A stretch of DNA of 59,541 nt from Clostridia bacterium (lineage in GTDB: Bacteria > Bacillota > Clostridia > Christensenellales > Aristaeellaceae), in assembly GCA_030526225.1 (NCBI GenBank), contig JAUNDF010000003.1, positions 1-59,541 on the forward strand. Direction: 5' to 3'. This document shows, one piece after another, positions 36,437 to 45,603 of the stretch (the stretch's first letter is position 1; every line of letters begins with the position of its first letter). Under the pieces are notes generated by a model. That model was not told the DNA's origin, ran no database searches, and saw only the letters and a list, made by a program, of their open reading frames with translations. A program made the position numbers and the translations under genes.

Positions 36437-37098
36437 GCATCACGTCCTTTCAGGAATTCTACGGATTGTACGCCGCCAATCAGGCGCAGGTTGTCGACCA
36501 CATTGTCACCGATGGGGGCATCCAGCTCCAGCACCATCATGGCATCGGCTCCGGCTTCTGCCCGATAAACCTGCATGGTGGCAATGTTCATCTTGTGCAG
36601 TGCCAGCACGGTGGTCACGCCGGCAATCATGCCGGGTTCGTCAGTGTGATGGATAATCAGCGTGTTTTCCTTGCCGCTGAAATCGACCTTCATGCCATCC
36701 AAACGGCGGATGCTGATCAGGCCGCCGCCCACGCTGGCCGCATCCATATGGACGGTTCTGCCGCTGACGCCGGTGATATCCAGCCGCACCGTGTTGGGGT
36801 GTGCATCACGCAATACGCCGGTAGTAAAGTGAATGTCAATCCCTGCTTCCTTTGCAAGGGAAAGGGAATCGCGCAGCTTGGGGTCATCCACCGCCATGCC
36901 CATCAGACCGCCCACAATGGCGCGGTCAGTGCCGTGGCCCTGATAAGTGCCGGCAAAGGAGCCGTGAAACAAAATATCAGCAGACTTCACCTCTTCGCCC
37001 AGAATCATCCGGGCCGTCAGGCCGATGCGTGCTGCACCGGCGGTATGCGAGCTGCTGGGACCAATCATGGTGGGACCAATCAAATCAAACAGATCCAT
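36433..37098 (-). CDS. sdaAB: L-serine dehydratase, beta subunit
   Basis: A 221-residue subunit. The N-terminal domain has the family motif IGPTMIGPSSSHTAGAARIG and FHGSFAGTYQGHGTDRA. An ACT domain at about residues 148-221 (TLIIHHTDEPGMIAGV) is the likely L-serine or effector sensor. The ATG at 37098 follows GGGAGG; the promoter is at 37126-37154. The stop is TGA. Confidence 0.95.
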   Translation of the reverse strand: MDLFDLIGPTMIGPSSSHTAGAARIGLTARMILGEEVKSADILFHGSFAGTYQGHGTDRAIVGGLMGMAVDDPKLRDSLSLAKEAGIDIHFTTGVLRDAHPNTVRLDITGVSGRTVHMDAASVGGGLISIRRLDGMKVDFSGKENTLIIHHTDEPGMIAGVTTVLALHKMNIATMQVYRAEAGADAMMVLELDAPIGDNVVDNLRLIGGVQSVEFLKGRDA

Positions 37099-37125
37099 AG
37101 GGAACCTCCCATCTTTGATAAATCA

Positions 37126-37154
37126 AGTTTACTCCGTTTTCCTTCTGCGGTCAA
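37126..37154 (-). promoter_or_regulatory. Sigma-A promoter of sdaAB-sdaAA
   Basis: On the minus strand, TTGACC (37149-37154), 17 bases and TAAACT (37126-37131), 27 bases before the ATG. Confidence 0.65.
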
Positions 37155-37178
37155 TGACCATTCTGTGCCAAGAATTGT

Positions 37179-37207
37179 TTGCATTTCATCTGCAAATCGG
37201 GTATAAT
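37179..37207 (+). promoter_or_regulatory. Sigma-A promoter of ychF
   Basis: TTGCAT (37179-37184), 17 bases and TATAAT (37202-37207), 42 bases before the ATG. Confidence 0.75.
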
Positions 37208-37249
37208 AATACGGTATATGGATATCACCTGAGAGGAGATACGTGATTT

Positions 37250-38350
37250 ATGAAGCTTGGTGTCGTAGGACTGCCCAACGTGGGCAAGAGCACGCTTTTT
37301 AATGCCATTACCCAGACCAACAATGCCCAGGCCGCCAACTTCCCCTTCTGCACCATCGAGCCCAATACCGGCATCGTGATGGTGCCCGACAGCCGCCTGG
37401 ATGTGCTGTCTGATATGTACCACCCCAAGAAGGTTACCCCCGCCACCATCGAGTTTGTGGATATCGCCGGCCTTGTGCGCGGTGCCAGCCACGGCGAAGG
37501 CCTGGGCAACAAGTTCCTCAGCCACATCCGTGAGGTGGATGCCATCGTTCACGTGGTGCGCTGCTTTGAGGATGACAACATCATCCGCGCTGATTGCTCC
37601 TCCGATCCGGCCTCTGATATCGAGACCGTGAATCTGGAGCTGATTTTCGCCGACATGGAAACCGTGCAAAAGCGCCGTGACAAGGCCCTGCGCGCCAAGA
37701 ACGGCGGCGACAAGAAGGCGCTGGCAGAGTGCGAACTGGCAGACCGTATGTTGGCTCATCTGGAGGGCGAAAAGCCTGCCCGTACCCTGTCCCTGAACGA
37801 AGCCGAAAAGGAAATCATGGACAGCTGGTTCCTGCTGACCAGCAAGCCCGTGATTTATGCCGCCAACATTGCCGAGGATGACCTGGGCAAGGACATCAGC
37901 GAAATCAAGGACCTGGACAAGGTCAAGGCCATTGCCGACAGCGAAGGTGCCGAAATGCTGGTCATTTCCGCCGCCATCGAGGAGGAAATCTCCCAGATGG
38001 ATGCTGACGAAAAGGAAGTCTTCATTGAGGAGCTGGGCCTTGGTCAGAGCGGTCTGGACCGCATGATTGTGGCCTGCTACCGACTGCTGGGTCTGATCTC
38101 CTTCCTCACCGCCGGCGAGGATGAGTGCCGCGCATGGACCATCAAGGAAGGCACCAAGGCACCTCAGGCAGCCGGCAAGATTCACACCGACTTTGAGCGC
38201 GGCTTCATTCGCGCCGAAATCGTGCCCTTTGATGCCCTGAAGGAGCTGGGCTCCATGACCGCCTGCAAGGAAAAGGGCCTCGTCCGTTCCGAAGGCAAGG
38301 AATATGTGATGAAGGACGGCGACATCACCCTGTTCCGCTTCAACGTGTAA
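37250..38350 (+). CDS. ychF: Ribosome-binding ATPase YchF
   Basis: A 366-residue Obg-family protein that prefers ATP over GTP and interacts with the ribosome and stress response. G1 is [15 protein letters not shown] near the N-terminus. The switch region is [12 protein letters not shown], and G3 is [18 protein letters not shown] coiled-coil insert lies at about residues 130-195, and a C-terminal TGS domain at about residues 280-366 ([13 protein letters not shown]). Length is standard. GAGAGGAG precedes the ATG. The stop is TAA. Confidence 0.97.
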   Translation: MKLGVVGLPNVGKSTLFNAITQTNNAQAANFPFCTIEPNTGIVMVPDSRLDVLSDMYHPKKVTPATIEFVDIAGLVRGASHGEGLGNKFLSHIREVDAIVHVVRCFEDDNIIRADCSSDPASDIETVNLELIFADMETVQKRRDKALRAKNGGDKKALAECELADRMLAHLEGEKPARTLSLNEAEKEIMDSWFLLTSKPVIYAANIAEDDLGKDISEIKDLDKVKAIADSEGAEMLVISAAIEEEISQMDADEKEVFIEELGLGQSGLDRMIVACYRLLGLISFLTAGEDECRAWTIKEGTKAPQAAGKIHTDFERGFIRAEIVPFDALKELGSMTACKEKGLVRSEGKEYVMKDGDITLFRFNV

Positions 38351-38363
38351 GGAGATGCATTCC

Positions 38364-39374
38364 ATGAGCCGACTTGGTTATTTTTGCAAGCGTGTTGTCC
38401 GGATGGACTGGAAGCGGATGTGGGAAACAACTGCGCTGCTGAAGGAACGCAGCGGGAAAAGCCGCATCTGGCTGCTGTGCGATATGCTTCGCTGTGCGCT
38501 GAAATACAACGCCGGCTATGTGGATTACAAAATCGCGCAGATGTATAACCTCAGCGATGCACAGCGCAGAACGGTCATCACCCGCGGTATTTCCAACAAC
38601 ATCGTCCGCCGCATGAATGACAAGGCATACTGGCATTTCTTTGATGACAAAACCCAGTTCAATACCTTGTTCGCGCAGTACATCCCCCGCAAATGGATGC
38701 TGATTGATGATGCGCCCGACATGGACAAGCTCCGCGACATGATGGATACCCTGCCGCAGATGATTGGCAAGCCCCTGGAAGGCTCCAGCGGTCAGGGCAT
38801 TCAGAAATATCTGCCGGAGGATTGGCAGCAGGGTCCCGAAGCCTTCCTGAAAAAGCTTCGCGCTGACGGCATCGGCATTCTGGAGGAGATTGTTGTCCAG
38901 CATGAGAAGATGGCCAGCCTTTGCCCCACCTCCTGCAACACCATCCGCATTGCCACCCTGCTGGGTGACAAGCAGCAGGGGATTGTCTATGCCTTTATGC
39001 GCATCGGCAACGGCAAGGTGATGGACAATGTGGACTGCGGCGGCATGGCTGCCCGTGTCGATCTGGAAAGCGGCATTCTGAAAACCGTGGGTGCCGACAA
39101 AGCCGGCAACACCTTCGATACCCATCCCATGACAGGCACCCCCATCGTGGGCTTTCAGGTGCCCTATTGGGAGGAAGCCAAGAAGATGTGTCTGGAGGCC
39201 GCACAAAAGGTGCCGCAGATGCGCTTTGTGGCATGGGATGTGGCCATCACCCCCAACGGTCCCACATTCATTGAGGGCAACTCGTTCCCCAGCCATGCTA
39301 TTCCGCAGTTTGCGGCACACTATCCCGATGGCATCGGCATTCTGCCCGAGTTTGAAAAGTTTATTGATCTGTAA
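38364..39374 (+). CDS. Sugar-transfer-associated ATP-grasp protein
   Basis: A 336-residue protein of the ATPgrasp_ST (pfam14397) group. The ATP-binding glycine loop is KPLEGSSGQGIQKY, followed by LEEIVVQHEKMA and the metal-binding C-terminal segment VAWDVAITPNGPTFIEGNS. Such enzymes are thought to ligate a carboxylate to an amine on surface sugars or polymers; the substrates here are unknown. The ATG at 38364 lies 13 bases after the ychF stop, with AAGGAG upstream. The stop is TAA. Confidence 0.8.
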   Translation: MSRLGYFCKRVVRMDWKRMWETTALLKERSGKSRIWLLCDMLRCALKYNAGYVDYKIAQMYNLSDAQRRTVITRGISNNIVRRMNDKAYWHFFDDKTQFNTLFAQYIPRKWMLIDDAPDMDKLRDMMDTLPQMIGKPLEGSSGQGIQKYLPEDWQQGPEAFLKKLRADGIGILEEIVVQHEKMASLCPTSCNTIRIATLLGDKQQGIVYAFMRIGNGKVMDNVDCGGMAARVDLESGILKTVGADKAGNTFDTHPMTGTPIVGFQVPYWEEAKKMCLEAAQKVPQMRFVAWDVAITPNGPTFIEGNSFPSHAIPQFAAHYPDGIGILPEFEKFIDL

Positions 39375-39377
39375 TCA

Positions 39378-40178
39378 ATGGTAACAACAATGCTGAAAAG
39401 AATCGTACTGCTTCTTCTGGCAGTGGTGCTGGTATTCTCCTGTGCCATGGCTGAAGAGAATATTGAATGGGAAGTCGAGGAAGAGGAAATCGTAGAGGAA
39501 GCGGATGAAAATCTGCTTTCCGAAGGCGATGTTCCTCAGGAGCGAACCCCCAGAGATGACTTCATTGACCGCATCGTGGAGACGGGGCATCAGCTGTACA
39601 TCAAGGCCAACGGCAAGCTGCAGCGGGCGCACTATTCCGGTGATATCTACGTTTGCAAAAACTTCACCGTATACCTGTTCAGGGAAAACCGCGATGACTT
39701 CCGCATGGCGGAGTACCCCGATGTCCCCCTGGTCATCCCCGATAATCTGCCCAAAAACGATTGCAAGCCCTACGCCTACGGTTTCCTGTGGAAGGATGTG
39801 CCCGCCTCCGATGGCAACCCCTTCTATGTGGCGGCCCAGTTCATCTATGACAGCGAATTGAGCAAGGATGAAAACATGGCGCTGGCGGTGGAGTTTATGA
39901 AGCAGGTTCGCCGTGGCGATTATTTCCAGATGTCCGCAGATTATGAATACGGTGTGGGCGCCCACAGCGCCATCATGATTTCTGACTACAATCCCGAAAC
40001 GGGTACCGTCCACTGGATGGACAGCAACATGCGCGGCGGCAAGAAGAACAACGAGCGCTACGGCATGGTGCAGTTTGATGAGGAAAAGAGCATTGAATGG
40101 TGGGCCAAGGCATTCTGTCACAAAAAGCGCGGTGCCACCCTGTATCGCTTGCGGGATGACATCATCTACGCGCCATAA
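39378..40178 (+). CDS. Secreted protein of unknown function
   Basis: A 266-residue protein with a signal peptide (LLLLAVVLVFSCAMA, cleavage near residue 25). A strongly acidic stretch of about 30 residues (EWEVEEEEIVEEADEN) follows. The rest is one globular domain. GVGAHSAIMISDYN and VHWMDSNMRGG resemble the His and Asp segments of NlpC/P60- or CHAP-like papain-fold domains, but I cannot see a convincing catalytic cysteine. Start is the ATG at 39378 or, less likely, the one at 39390. It follows the ATP-grasp gene by three bases. The stop is TAA. Confidence 0.65.
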   Translation: MVTTMLKRIVLLLLAVVLVFSCAMAEENIEWEVEEEEIVEEADENLLSEGDVPQERTPRDDFIDRIVETGHQLYIKANGKLQRAHYSGDIYVCKNFTVYLFRENRDDFRMAEYPDVPLVIPDNLPKNDCKPYAYGFLWKDVPASDGNPFYVAAQFIYDSELSKDENMALAVEFMKQVRRGDYFQMSADYEYGVGAHSAIMISDYNPETGTVHWMDSNMRGGKKNNERYGMVQFDEEKSIEWWAKAFCHKKRGATLYRLRDDIIYAP

Positions 40179-40186
40179 CGGCAACA

Positions 40187-40216
40187 AAGGACAGGTGAAT
40201 GCCTGTCCTTCTCTAT
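40187..40216 (+). terminator. Terminator after the secreted-protein gene
   Basis: Nine-base-pair stem AAGGACAGG / CCTGTCCTT with a six-base loop and a T-rich tail. Confidence 0.65.
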
Positions 40217-40249
40217 GTCAATTGTTACAGACTTGAATAACGGAAAACG

Positions 40250-40278
40250 ATGCAAAGATAGAAAACCTGTGGTATACT
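40250..40278 (+). promoter_or_regulatory. Probable promoter of the dac-like gene
   Basis: TATACT (40273-40278) is a good -10 box. The -35 candidate ATGCAA (40250-40255), 17 bases away, is weak. Confidence 0.5.
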
Positions 40279-40317
40279 GAAATAGATATGGAATGCAGGG
40301 AGGTGGATGGATTGACG

Positions 40318-41778
40318 ATGAAGCGGCTGCTGTGCGCACTTTTGGCGCTGATGCTGTTGCTGGGTTCTTTTGCTGCCCTGGCAGAGGATACCGGCGATCA
40401 GATTGTGGAGCCGACCCTGTCTCCCGATGCGGAAAAATATGACCCGGAGCATCCGGAGGACCTTTCCGAGGATCAGCTGTATGCACAGTCTGCGATTCTG
40501 ATTGAAGCCAATACCGGCTTTGTCATTTTCGAGAAAAACGCGGATGCCATCATGTACCCCGCATCCACCACCAAGATTTTGACAACACTGCTGGGTCTGA
40601 TGATGGTGGAGGATCTGGACCAGACTGTTATCGTCAGCGAAACTGCGGCAGATGTGCCCTCCGACTCCTCCCATATGTCTCCGTCACTGCAGGTGGGGGA
40701 GGAAATCAGCTTCCGCGATATCCTCTACGGCACGCTGATGGTTTCCGACAACATGGCTGCCAATGTGATTGCCGAAACGGTTTCCGGCAGCATCGGCGCC
40801 TTTGTGGACCTGATGAATCAGGCCGTGGCCACCTTCGGCTGTACCAGTACCCACTTTGCCAATGCCCACGGCTACCACGATTTCAATCACTATACCACCG
40901 TGCGGGATATGGCCCTCATTGCCAAGGAGGCCATGAAGGACCCGACCTTCCGCGAAATCGTATCCACGGTCAATTATACCATTCCGCGCTCCCAAATGGC
41001 CAGAGCGCGGAACATGACCACCAAGAGCCGCATCATGATTCCGCCCACGGAAGAAAATGATAACAAGTATTATTACGAATTCGCCACCGGTATCAAAACC
41101 GGTTCTCACTCTCAGGCCGGCTATTGCTTTGTCGGCTCTGCAGAAAAAGAAGGCGTAGAGCTGATTTCTGTTGTGTTCTACACCTCCAATCGCGGCAGAT
41201 GGAGCGATACGAAAAAGCTGATGGAATACGGCTTTTCCCAGTACACCTCCGTTACGCCGGTGGATTTGTACAACATGAATCCCATTACCATCGACACCAA
41301 CAACTATTCCCTGAAGGATACCAACATGGGCCGTCTGCCCCTAAGCTGTGTGCCGGCAGAAAAGGGCAAAACGGTGAAGATTACGGCCACCAACGAAGAA
41401 ATCGAAATCATGGCAAGCAATCTTCGCTCCACCATGCTCATTGAGTTTGTCCGCGATTTCAAGGCGCCTATCGAAGCCGGTGAAGTCATCGGCACCATGA
41501 CCTACTTTCAGGACAACGGCAATGAGGTCACCTATAACCTGATTGCTTCCCGTTCCGTCAATCAGCGCGAAAATGCACCGCCAACGCTGGAAGAAATTGT
41601 GGAAATGACGGAAAAGGACCCCAATCCCTTCCCGCCCATAACAGTGGAGTTCGTGCTGTCCATCGTCCTGCCCATTGCGGCGGTGTGGTTCCTGATTGCC
41701 ACCGGCATCAAGCACATCAAGCGCAGACGGAAGAAAAAGGTCAAGATTAAGAATAACATCAAGCAATACCTGAAATAA
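40318..41778 (+). CDS. D-alanyl-D-alanine carboxypeptidase (DacF-like PBP)
   Basis: A 486-residue serine peptidase that trims the terminal D-Ala of peptidoglycan stems. The signal peptide ends near ALA-ED at residue 22. The penicillin-binding motifs are SxxK at residues 83-86 (PASTTK), SDN at 143-145 (VSDNMAAN) and KTG near residue 260 (GIKTGSH). A C-terminal beta domain and one membrane helix (about residues 450-470) with a Lys/Arg-rich tail anchor it. The ATG at 40318 is used; a TTG at 40312 is nearer to GGGAGG and may be the true start. The stop is TAA. Confidence 0.93.
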   Translation: MKRLLCALLALMLLLGSFAALAEDTGDQIVEPTLSPDAEKYDPEHPEDLSEDQLYAQSAILIEANTGFVIFEKNADAIMYPASTTKILTTLLGLMMVEDLDQTVIVSETAADVPSDSSHMSPSLQVGEEISFRDILYGTLMVSDNMAANVIAETVSGSIGAFVDLMNQAVATFGCTSTHFANAHGYHDFNHYTTVRDMALIAKEAMKDPTFREIVSTVNYTIPRSQMARARNMTTKSRIMIPPTEENDNKYYYEFATGIKTGSHSQAGYCFVGSAEKEGVELISVVFYTSNRGRWSDTKKLMEYGFSQYTSVTPVDLYNMNPITIDTNNYSLKDTNMGRLPLSCVPAEKGKTVKITATNEEIEIMASNLRSTMLIEFVRDFKAPIEAGEVIGTMTYFQDNGNEVTYNLIASRSVNQRENAPPTLEEIVEMTEKDPNPFPPITVEFVLSIVLPIAAVWFLIATGIKHIKRRRKKKVKIKNNIKQYLK

Positions 41779-41797
41779 TCCGATTTGGAGCATCATT

Positions 41798-42430
41798 ATG
41801 GATAAGCAGCAGCTGGCTCTGACAGTCATTGAGAAATTAAAGCAAGAATACCCGCATACAGCATGCACACTTGATTATGACGAGGCATGGAAGCTGCTGG
41901 TCTCTGTTCGTCTTGCTGCCCAGTGCACAGATGCCCGGGTGAATGTGGTGGTCAAGGAGCTGTTTGCGCGTTATCCCAGTGTGGATGCGCTGGCAGAAGC
42001 TACCGTAGAGCAGATTGAGGAAATCGTGAAGCCCTGCGGACTTGGTCACAGCAAGGCCAAGGACATTCACGGCTGTATGGTCATGCTTCGGGACCAGTTC
42101 GGCAGTAAAGTCCCCGACGATTTCAATGCACTGCTTTCTCTGCCGGGTGTTGGCAGAAAGAGCGCCAACCTGATTATGGGGGATGTATTCGGCAAGCCTG
42201 CGGTGGTAACCGATACACACTGTATTCGTCTGTGCAACCGTATCGGTCTGGTGGATGGCATCAAGGAGCCGGCTAAGGTGGAAAAGGCGCTGTGGAAGCT
42301 TCTGCCGCCGGAGGAGACGAATGATTTCTGCCATCGCATGGTGGATCATGGACGGGCCGTATGTACAGCAAGAACGAAGCCGATGTGCGAAGCCTGTGTA
42401 CTTCAGGATATCTGCGAAAAGAACATATAA
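41798..42430 (+). CDS. nth: Endonuclease III
   Basis: A 210-residue DNA glycosylase/AP lyase for oxidised pyrimidines. The helix-hairpin-helix reads LPGVGRKSANLIMGDVFG with catalytic Lys, and Asp follows in VVTDTHCIRLCNRIG. The C-terminal [4Fe-4S] cysteines are CTARTKPMCEACVLQDIC: the first gap is seven residues instead of the six in the Escherichia coli enzyme. TTTGGAG precedes the ATG at 41798. The stop is TAA. Confidence 0.95.
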   Translation: MDKQQLALTVIEKLKQEYPHTACTLDYDEAWKLLVSVRLAAQCTDARVNVVVKELFARYPSVDALAEATVEQIEEIVKPCGLGHSKAKDIHGCMVMLRDQFGSKVPDDFNALLSLPGVGRKSANLIMGDVFGKPAVVTDTHCIRLCNRIGLVDGIKEPAKVEKALWKLLPPEETNDFCHRMVDHGRAVCTARTKPMCEACVLQDICEKNI

Positions 42431-42435
42431 TAACA

Positions 42436-42462
42436 GCCCCTGCGGAGTCATTCCGCAGGGGC
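42436..42462. terminator. Hairpin between convergent nth and the propeller-protein gene
   Basis: Eleven-base-pair perfect stem GCCCCTGCGGA / TCCGCAGGGGC with a five-base loop. T-runs are short on both sides. Confidence 0.65.
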
Positions 42463-42481
42463 ATTGCATTGTATTCGGGAT

Positions 42482-43633
42482 TTATTCGGGGAGATTGACG
42501 GAATATACGGTTTCACCGCAGGCAAGCAGTGCATGGTTATCCTTTGTCATGCCGAGATATGCGGTCACATTCTCACCCTCGGGGAGGGGGATGGCATAGG
42601 GGTAGAACCGCTGGGTAGCGATGTCAGACCGGAAAATGTACCGGGAAGAGAAACCGTAGATGCTGTTGTTGACCACATCAGCGCCGACGCAGGGACCGGG
42701 CAAGGTGTAGCGTCTGTCATTGTTGCCCTGAATCACGCGAAGGTCAGACAGGCTCTTGTTGCTGCCGGTCTGGGTAGTGGGGGCCAACAGCATGGCGGCA
42801 TCGCCGCGCTCGGGGATAAAGGTGCCGATGTGTTCCCAGCCGTAAACAAGGCGGGTATCATTGGTATCCTGTACAGCCTTGTAGTCAAAGGTCAGCAGCT
42901 GCTGGGTGGTAAACACGCGCAGACGCTTGTTTTCAAACAGTATGCTGTAGGCAGGCTTTTCACCAAGGGAAACGACACCGGTGTTCATTTTACCCACCTG
43001 GAAGGTGTTCAGCATGGTGTTCATGGTGGTGCCGTAGATATCCATGGCCAGGGTCCACAGGTTTTCACCGTTGTCACCGAAGAAGCCCATATCCAGCATA
43101 AAGGTATTCTTGAAGGCTTCCGTCTCTTCGTCAATTTGGGAGCCCTGCAGGTCCTTTACAGAAAGCTCGGGGCTTGTGTCAGAGCCAAGCACCACGGCAA
43201 CATATTGCTTGCCGACCCGGGCAAACTGGATGTTGCCGGACAATGCTTCGTTATAGGTGGGGTGACCATTCTGATCGACAAAGTACAGCTGGTTGCCAAT
43301 CCAGATGGCAATATGTGTGTCAGAGCAGGCAAAGGATGCATCACTGCCCACGGTATAGCTCCAGCGGATGGCACCGTTGGAGGAAAGGCAGTGGATGGAT
43401 ACGCCGTCGTAATACAGCACGTTATTGCCAAAGGGCGTAACCGCCTGACTGGAAAGGCAGGTGAGCCGTATGGCGGTCATTTCCGTAGAACTGCCCACAT
43501 TCTGCAGCATCAGGAAGATGATGCCCAACACAACCAGTACAATGCCTGTCAGCACCCAGATTCTGATGCGCTGGGCTTTCCGCTTTTGTGCAGATGAACG
43601 GTCTGTATAATAGCTTCTGTTTCTTGATTGCAT
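42482..43633 (-). CDS. Membrane-anchored propeller-like protein (DUF5711-type), last gene of the pilus-like operon
   Basis: A 383-residue protein. A basic N-terminus is followed by one membrane helix (about residues 25-45, WVLTGIVLVVLGIIFLML), and the rest is outside the cell. The outside part has repeated blades such as VLYYDGVSIHCLSSNGAIRW and HIAIWIGNQLYFVDQNGH, which look like a PQQ-type beta propeller. It resembles DUF5711 proteins of Clostridia. Position after pilT suggests a role in the same envelope machine, though that is inference. Its ATG (43633) has AGGAG just past the pilT stop. The stop is TAA. Confidence 0.72.
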   Translation of the reverse strand: MQSRNRSYYTDRSSAQKRKAQRIRIWVLTGIVLVVLGIIFLMLQNVGSSTEMTAIRLTCLSSQAVTPFGNNVLYYDGVSIHCLSSNGAIRWSYTVGSDASFACSDTHIAIWIGNQLYFVDQNGHPTYNEALSGNIQFARVGKQYVAVVLGSDTSPELSVKDLQGSQIDEETEAFKNTFMLDMGFFGDNGENLWTLAMDIYGTTMNTMLNTFQVGKMNTGVVSLGEKPAYSILFENKRLRVFTTQQLLTFDYKAVQDTNDTRLVYGWEHIGTFIPERGDAAMLLAPTTQTGSNKSLSDLRVIQGNNDRRYTLPGPCVGADVVNNSIYGFSSRYIFRSDIATQRFYPYAIPLPEGENVTAYLGMTKDNHALLACGETVYSVNLPE

Positions 43634-43648
43634 AAAGCTCCTTTAAGG

Positions 43649-44707
43649 TCAACGCAGGCGCTTTTCCATCATATCGCGGTTGACGGAATAGAGCAGTGCG
43701 TTGTCACGGGAAATCTTGCCCTCCTGATACAGCCGCTGGATGGAGGAATCCATGCTCATCATGCCGTTCTGTGCACCGGCAAAAATCATATTGTCAAGCT
43801 GATGGACTTTGCCGTCGCGAATCATGCTGGCAATGGCGTTGTCAACCATCATGATTTCAAAGGCGGGTACCAGCTTGCCGTCCACACCGGGAATCAGCTG
43901 CTGGGACACAACGGCGCGCAGCAGCATGGACAGCTGTACGCGAATCTGCTGCTGCTGGCTGCCGGGGAACACATCCACAATACGGTCAATGGTCTTGGCG
44001 GCACCCACCGTGTGCAGGGTAGAAAGCAGCAGATGGCCGGTTTCTGCGGCGGTCATGGCGGTGGAAATGGTTTCCAGATCGCGCATTTCGCCCAGCAGAA
44101 TTACATCCGGCGCCTGACGAAGTGCGGCGCGCAGTGCATAAGAGAAGTTGCCGGTATCCGTGGATACCTCGCGCTGGCTGATGAGGCACTTGTCGTGGCT
44201 GTGCAGGTATTCGATGGGGTCTTCAATGGTGATAATATGGCCTTCCCGGGTCTTGTTGATTTTGTCAATCAGGCAGGCAAGGGTGGTGGACTTGCCGCTG
44301 CCCGCAGGGCCGGTCACCAGAATCATGCCGCGCTTGGTATCGGCAAGGTTCATCACCTGAGGGGGAATCTGCATGGTTTCGGGGGAGGGGATGCCGAAGG
44401 GCACGGCACGAAGCACTGCGCCGAAGGAGTTCCGCTGACGGTATGCGCTGCAGCGGAAACGGCCTACCTCCCGCAGGGAGAAGGAAAAGTCATCGTCACC
44501 GGAGGAACGCAGCAGACCCATGTCGCGATCCTGTGCCAGATGATAAATCTGGGTCAGAATCTGCTCTGCATCGGCGGGAGAAATCCGTTCCTCGGTTTGC
44601 GGAACCAGATTGCCGCGAACCTTTACCATCATGGGGGAGCCGGGAAGAATATACAGGTCAGAACCGCGTTCCTGGATAGTCTTACGGAGAACTTCAATCA
44701 AATCCAT
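43649..44707 (-). CDS. pilT: PilT-type ATPase of a type IV pilus/secretion-like system
   Basis: A 352-residue hexameric ATPase. Walker A is GPAGSGKSTTLACL. The Asp box, Walker B and His box read DVILLGEMRDLETISTA, TAAETGHLLLSTLHT. The N-terminal PAS-like domain begins DLIEVLRKTIQERGSD. PilT normally powers pilus retraction, while extension needs PilB, which is absent in this cluster. The ATG at 44707 follows GGGAG by eight bases; the TTG at 44722 is less likely. The stop is TGA. Confidence 0.9.
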   Translation of the reverse strand: MDLIEVLRKTIQERGSDLYILPGSPMMVKVRGNLVPQTEERISPADAEQILTQIYHLAQDRDMGLLRSSGDDDFSFSLREVGRFRCSAYRQRNSFGAVLRAVPFGIPSPETMQIPPQVMNLADTKRGMILVTGPAGSGKSTTLACLIDKINKTREGHIITIEDPIEYLHSHDKCLISQREVSTDTGNFSYALRAALRQAPDVILLGEMRDLETISTAMTAAETGHLLLSTLHTVGAAKTIDRIVDVFPGSQQQQIRVQLSMLLRAVVSQQLIPGVDGKLVPAFEIMMVDNAIASMIRDGKVHQLDNMIFAGAQNGMMSMDSSIQRLYQEGKISRDNALLYSVNRDMMEKRLR

Positions 44708-44728
44708 TCGAAACACTCCCAATTCAAA

Positions 44729-45205
44729 TCACTTCATCAAATCAAAGGGCTCATCATCAAAATCCGCATCATCCTGGTTAATGGTTTCGGTGGCGTACCG
44801 GGTAATGGTATACCGTGTCTGTTCGCCGGGCTGATTAACCGTCAATGCCACGTTCAGGCAAAGATTGTCGTTGGCGGGGACAGAAAAAGTAATTTCATCT
44901 CCATCCAGCTCGGCAGTCATGCCGGCATCGGCAATCTTTTGGCTGATGGCATCCAGATAGCTGTCACCCTCAAGTCCTGCACAGGATGCGATGATGGCAT
45001 CCAGCTCGGCAATCGTCCGCTGGGCGGTGTTCTGAGCTGCGTATACCTCGTGCTGTACGCTTGATACGCGCTCGCGAGGGCGTTTTTCAGAGGATGCGGA
45101 GGAATAGCACAGGGCGCTGAGCATGGTCAGACAAAGGATGACCAACACCATCAGCAGGGAGGTGGCACCGGTACCGATGCGGTAGCTTTCTTTCTTTCCT
45201 GCCAC
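44729..45205 (-). CDS. Small pilin-like membrane protein (N-terminal helix)
   Basis: A 158-residue protein starting at GTG 45205 (AAGGAGGT upstream). One hydrophobic helix (TSLLMVLVILCLTMLSALCY) near the N-terminus is followed by a coiled-coil-like stretch and a beta-rich tail. The topology is that of minor pseudopilins, but no prepilin cleavage motif with Glu at position five is seen. It ends 22 bases before pilT. The stop is TGA. Confidence 0.6.
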   Translation of the reverse strand: MAGKKESYRIGTGATSLLMVLVILCLTMLSALCYSSASSEKRPRERVSSVQHEVYAAQNTAQRTIAELDAIIASCAGLEGDSYLDAISQKIADAGMTAELDGDEITFSVPANDNLCLNVALTVNQPGEQTRYTITRYATETINQDDADFDDEPFDLMK

Positions 45206-45207
45206 AA

Positions 45208-45603
45208 TTACACCTCCTTGGAGAAATAGGCAGATGTGGTGTAAGAGGCCTCGTTGCTCTTTGCATCACTGCCGGTAAAGGTGGTTGTAATCATCACGCC
45301 GGCGGGCTTTTCCTCGCGGCTGACTGTGGCTTTCCAGTTGACCTCCCCATCGGACATGGTGTATGCGGTGTCATCGGCAGAAAAACCCAGTTCAGCCAGA
45401 TATGCCTCCACGTCCTCGCGGCCGAAAAGCATGGCAGACCAGGTCTGAATCTGCTGCTCCATTTCGCCCATGGAGGTGGTGGATGCTTCAATCTGCCGGG
45501 CAGATGCAAACACGCCGAGAGAGAAAACGGAGGCGATGGAGAAGAACAGGATAACGATAATCAGCTCAACCAGGAGAACATTGCCGTGATATCCGTGCTT
45601 CAT
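45208..45603 (-). CDS. Small pilin-like membrane protein with near-canonical prepilin start
   Basis: A 131-residue protein. The start MKHGYHGNVLLVELIIVILFF looks like a class III pilin leader, short and basic, then a helix with Glu after VLLV. The residue before the helix is Asn rather than the usual Gly, so cleavage by a prepilin peptidase is doubtful. A beta-rich globular part follows. The ATG is at 45603, overlapping the previous gene's stop. The stop is TAA. Confidence 0.65.
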   Translation of the reverse strand: MKHGYHGNVLLVELIIVILFFSIASVFSLGVFASARQIEASTTSMGEMEQQIQTWSAMLFGREDVEAYLAELGFSADDTAYTMSDGEVNWKATVSREEKPAGVMITTTFTGSDAKSNEASYTTSAYFSKEV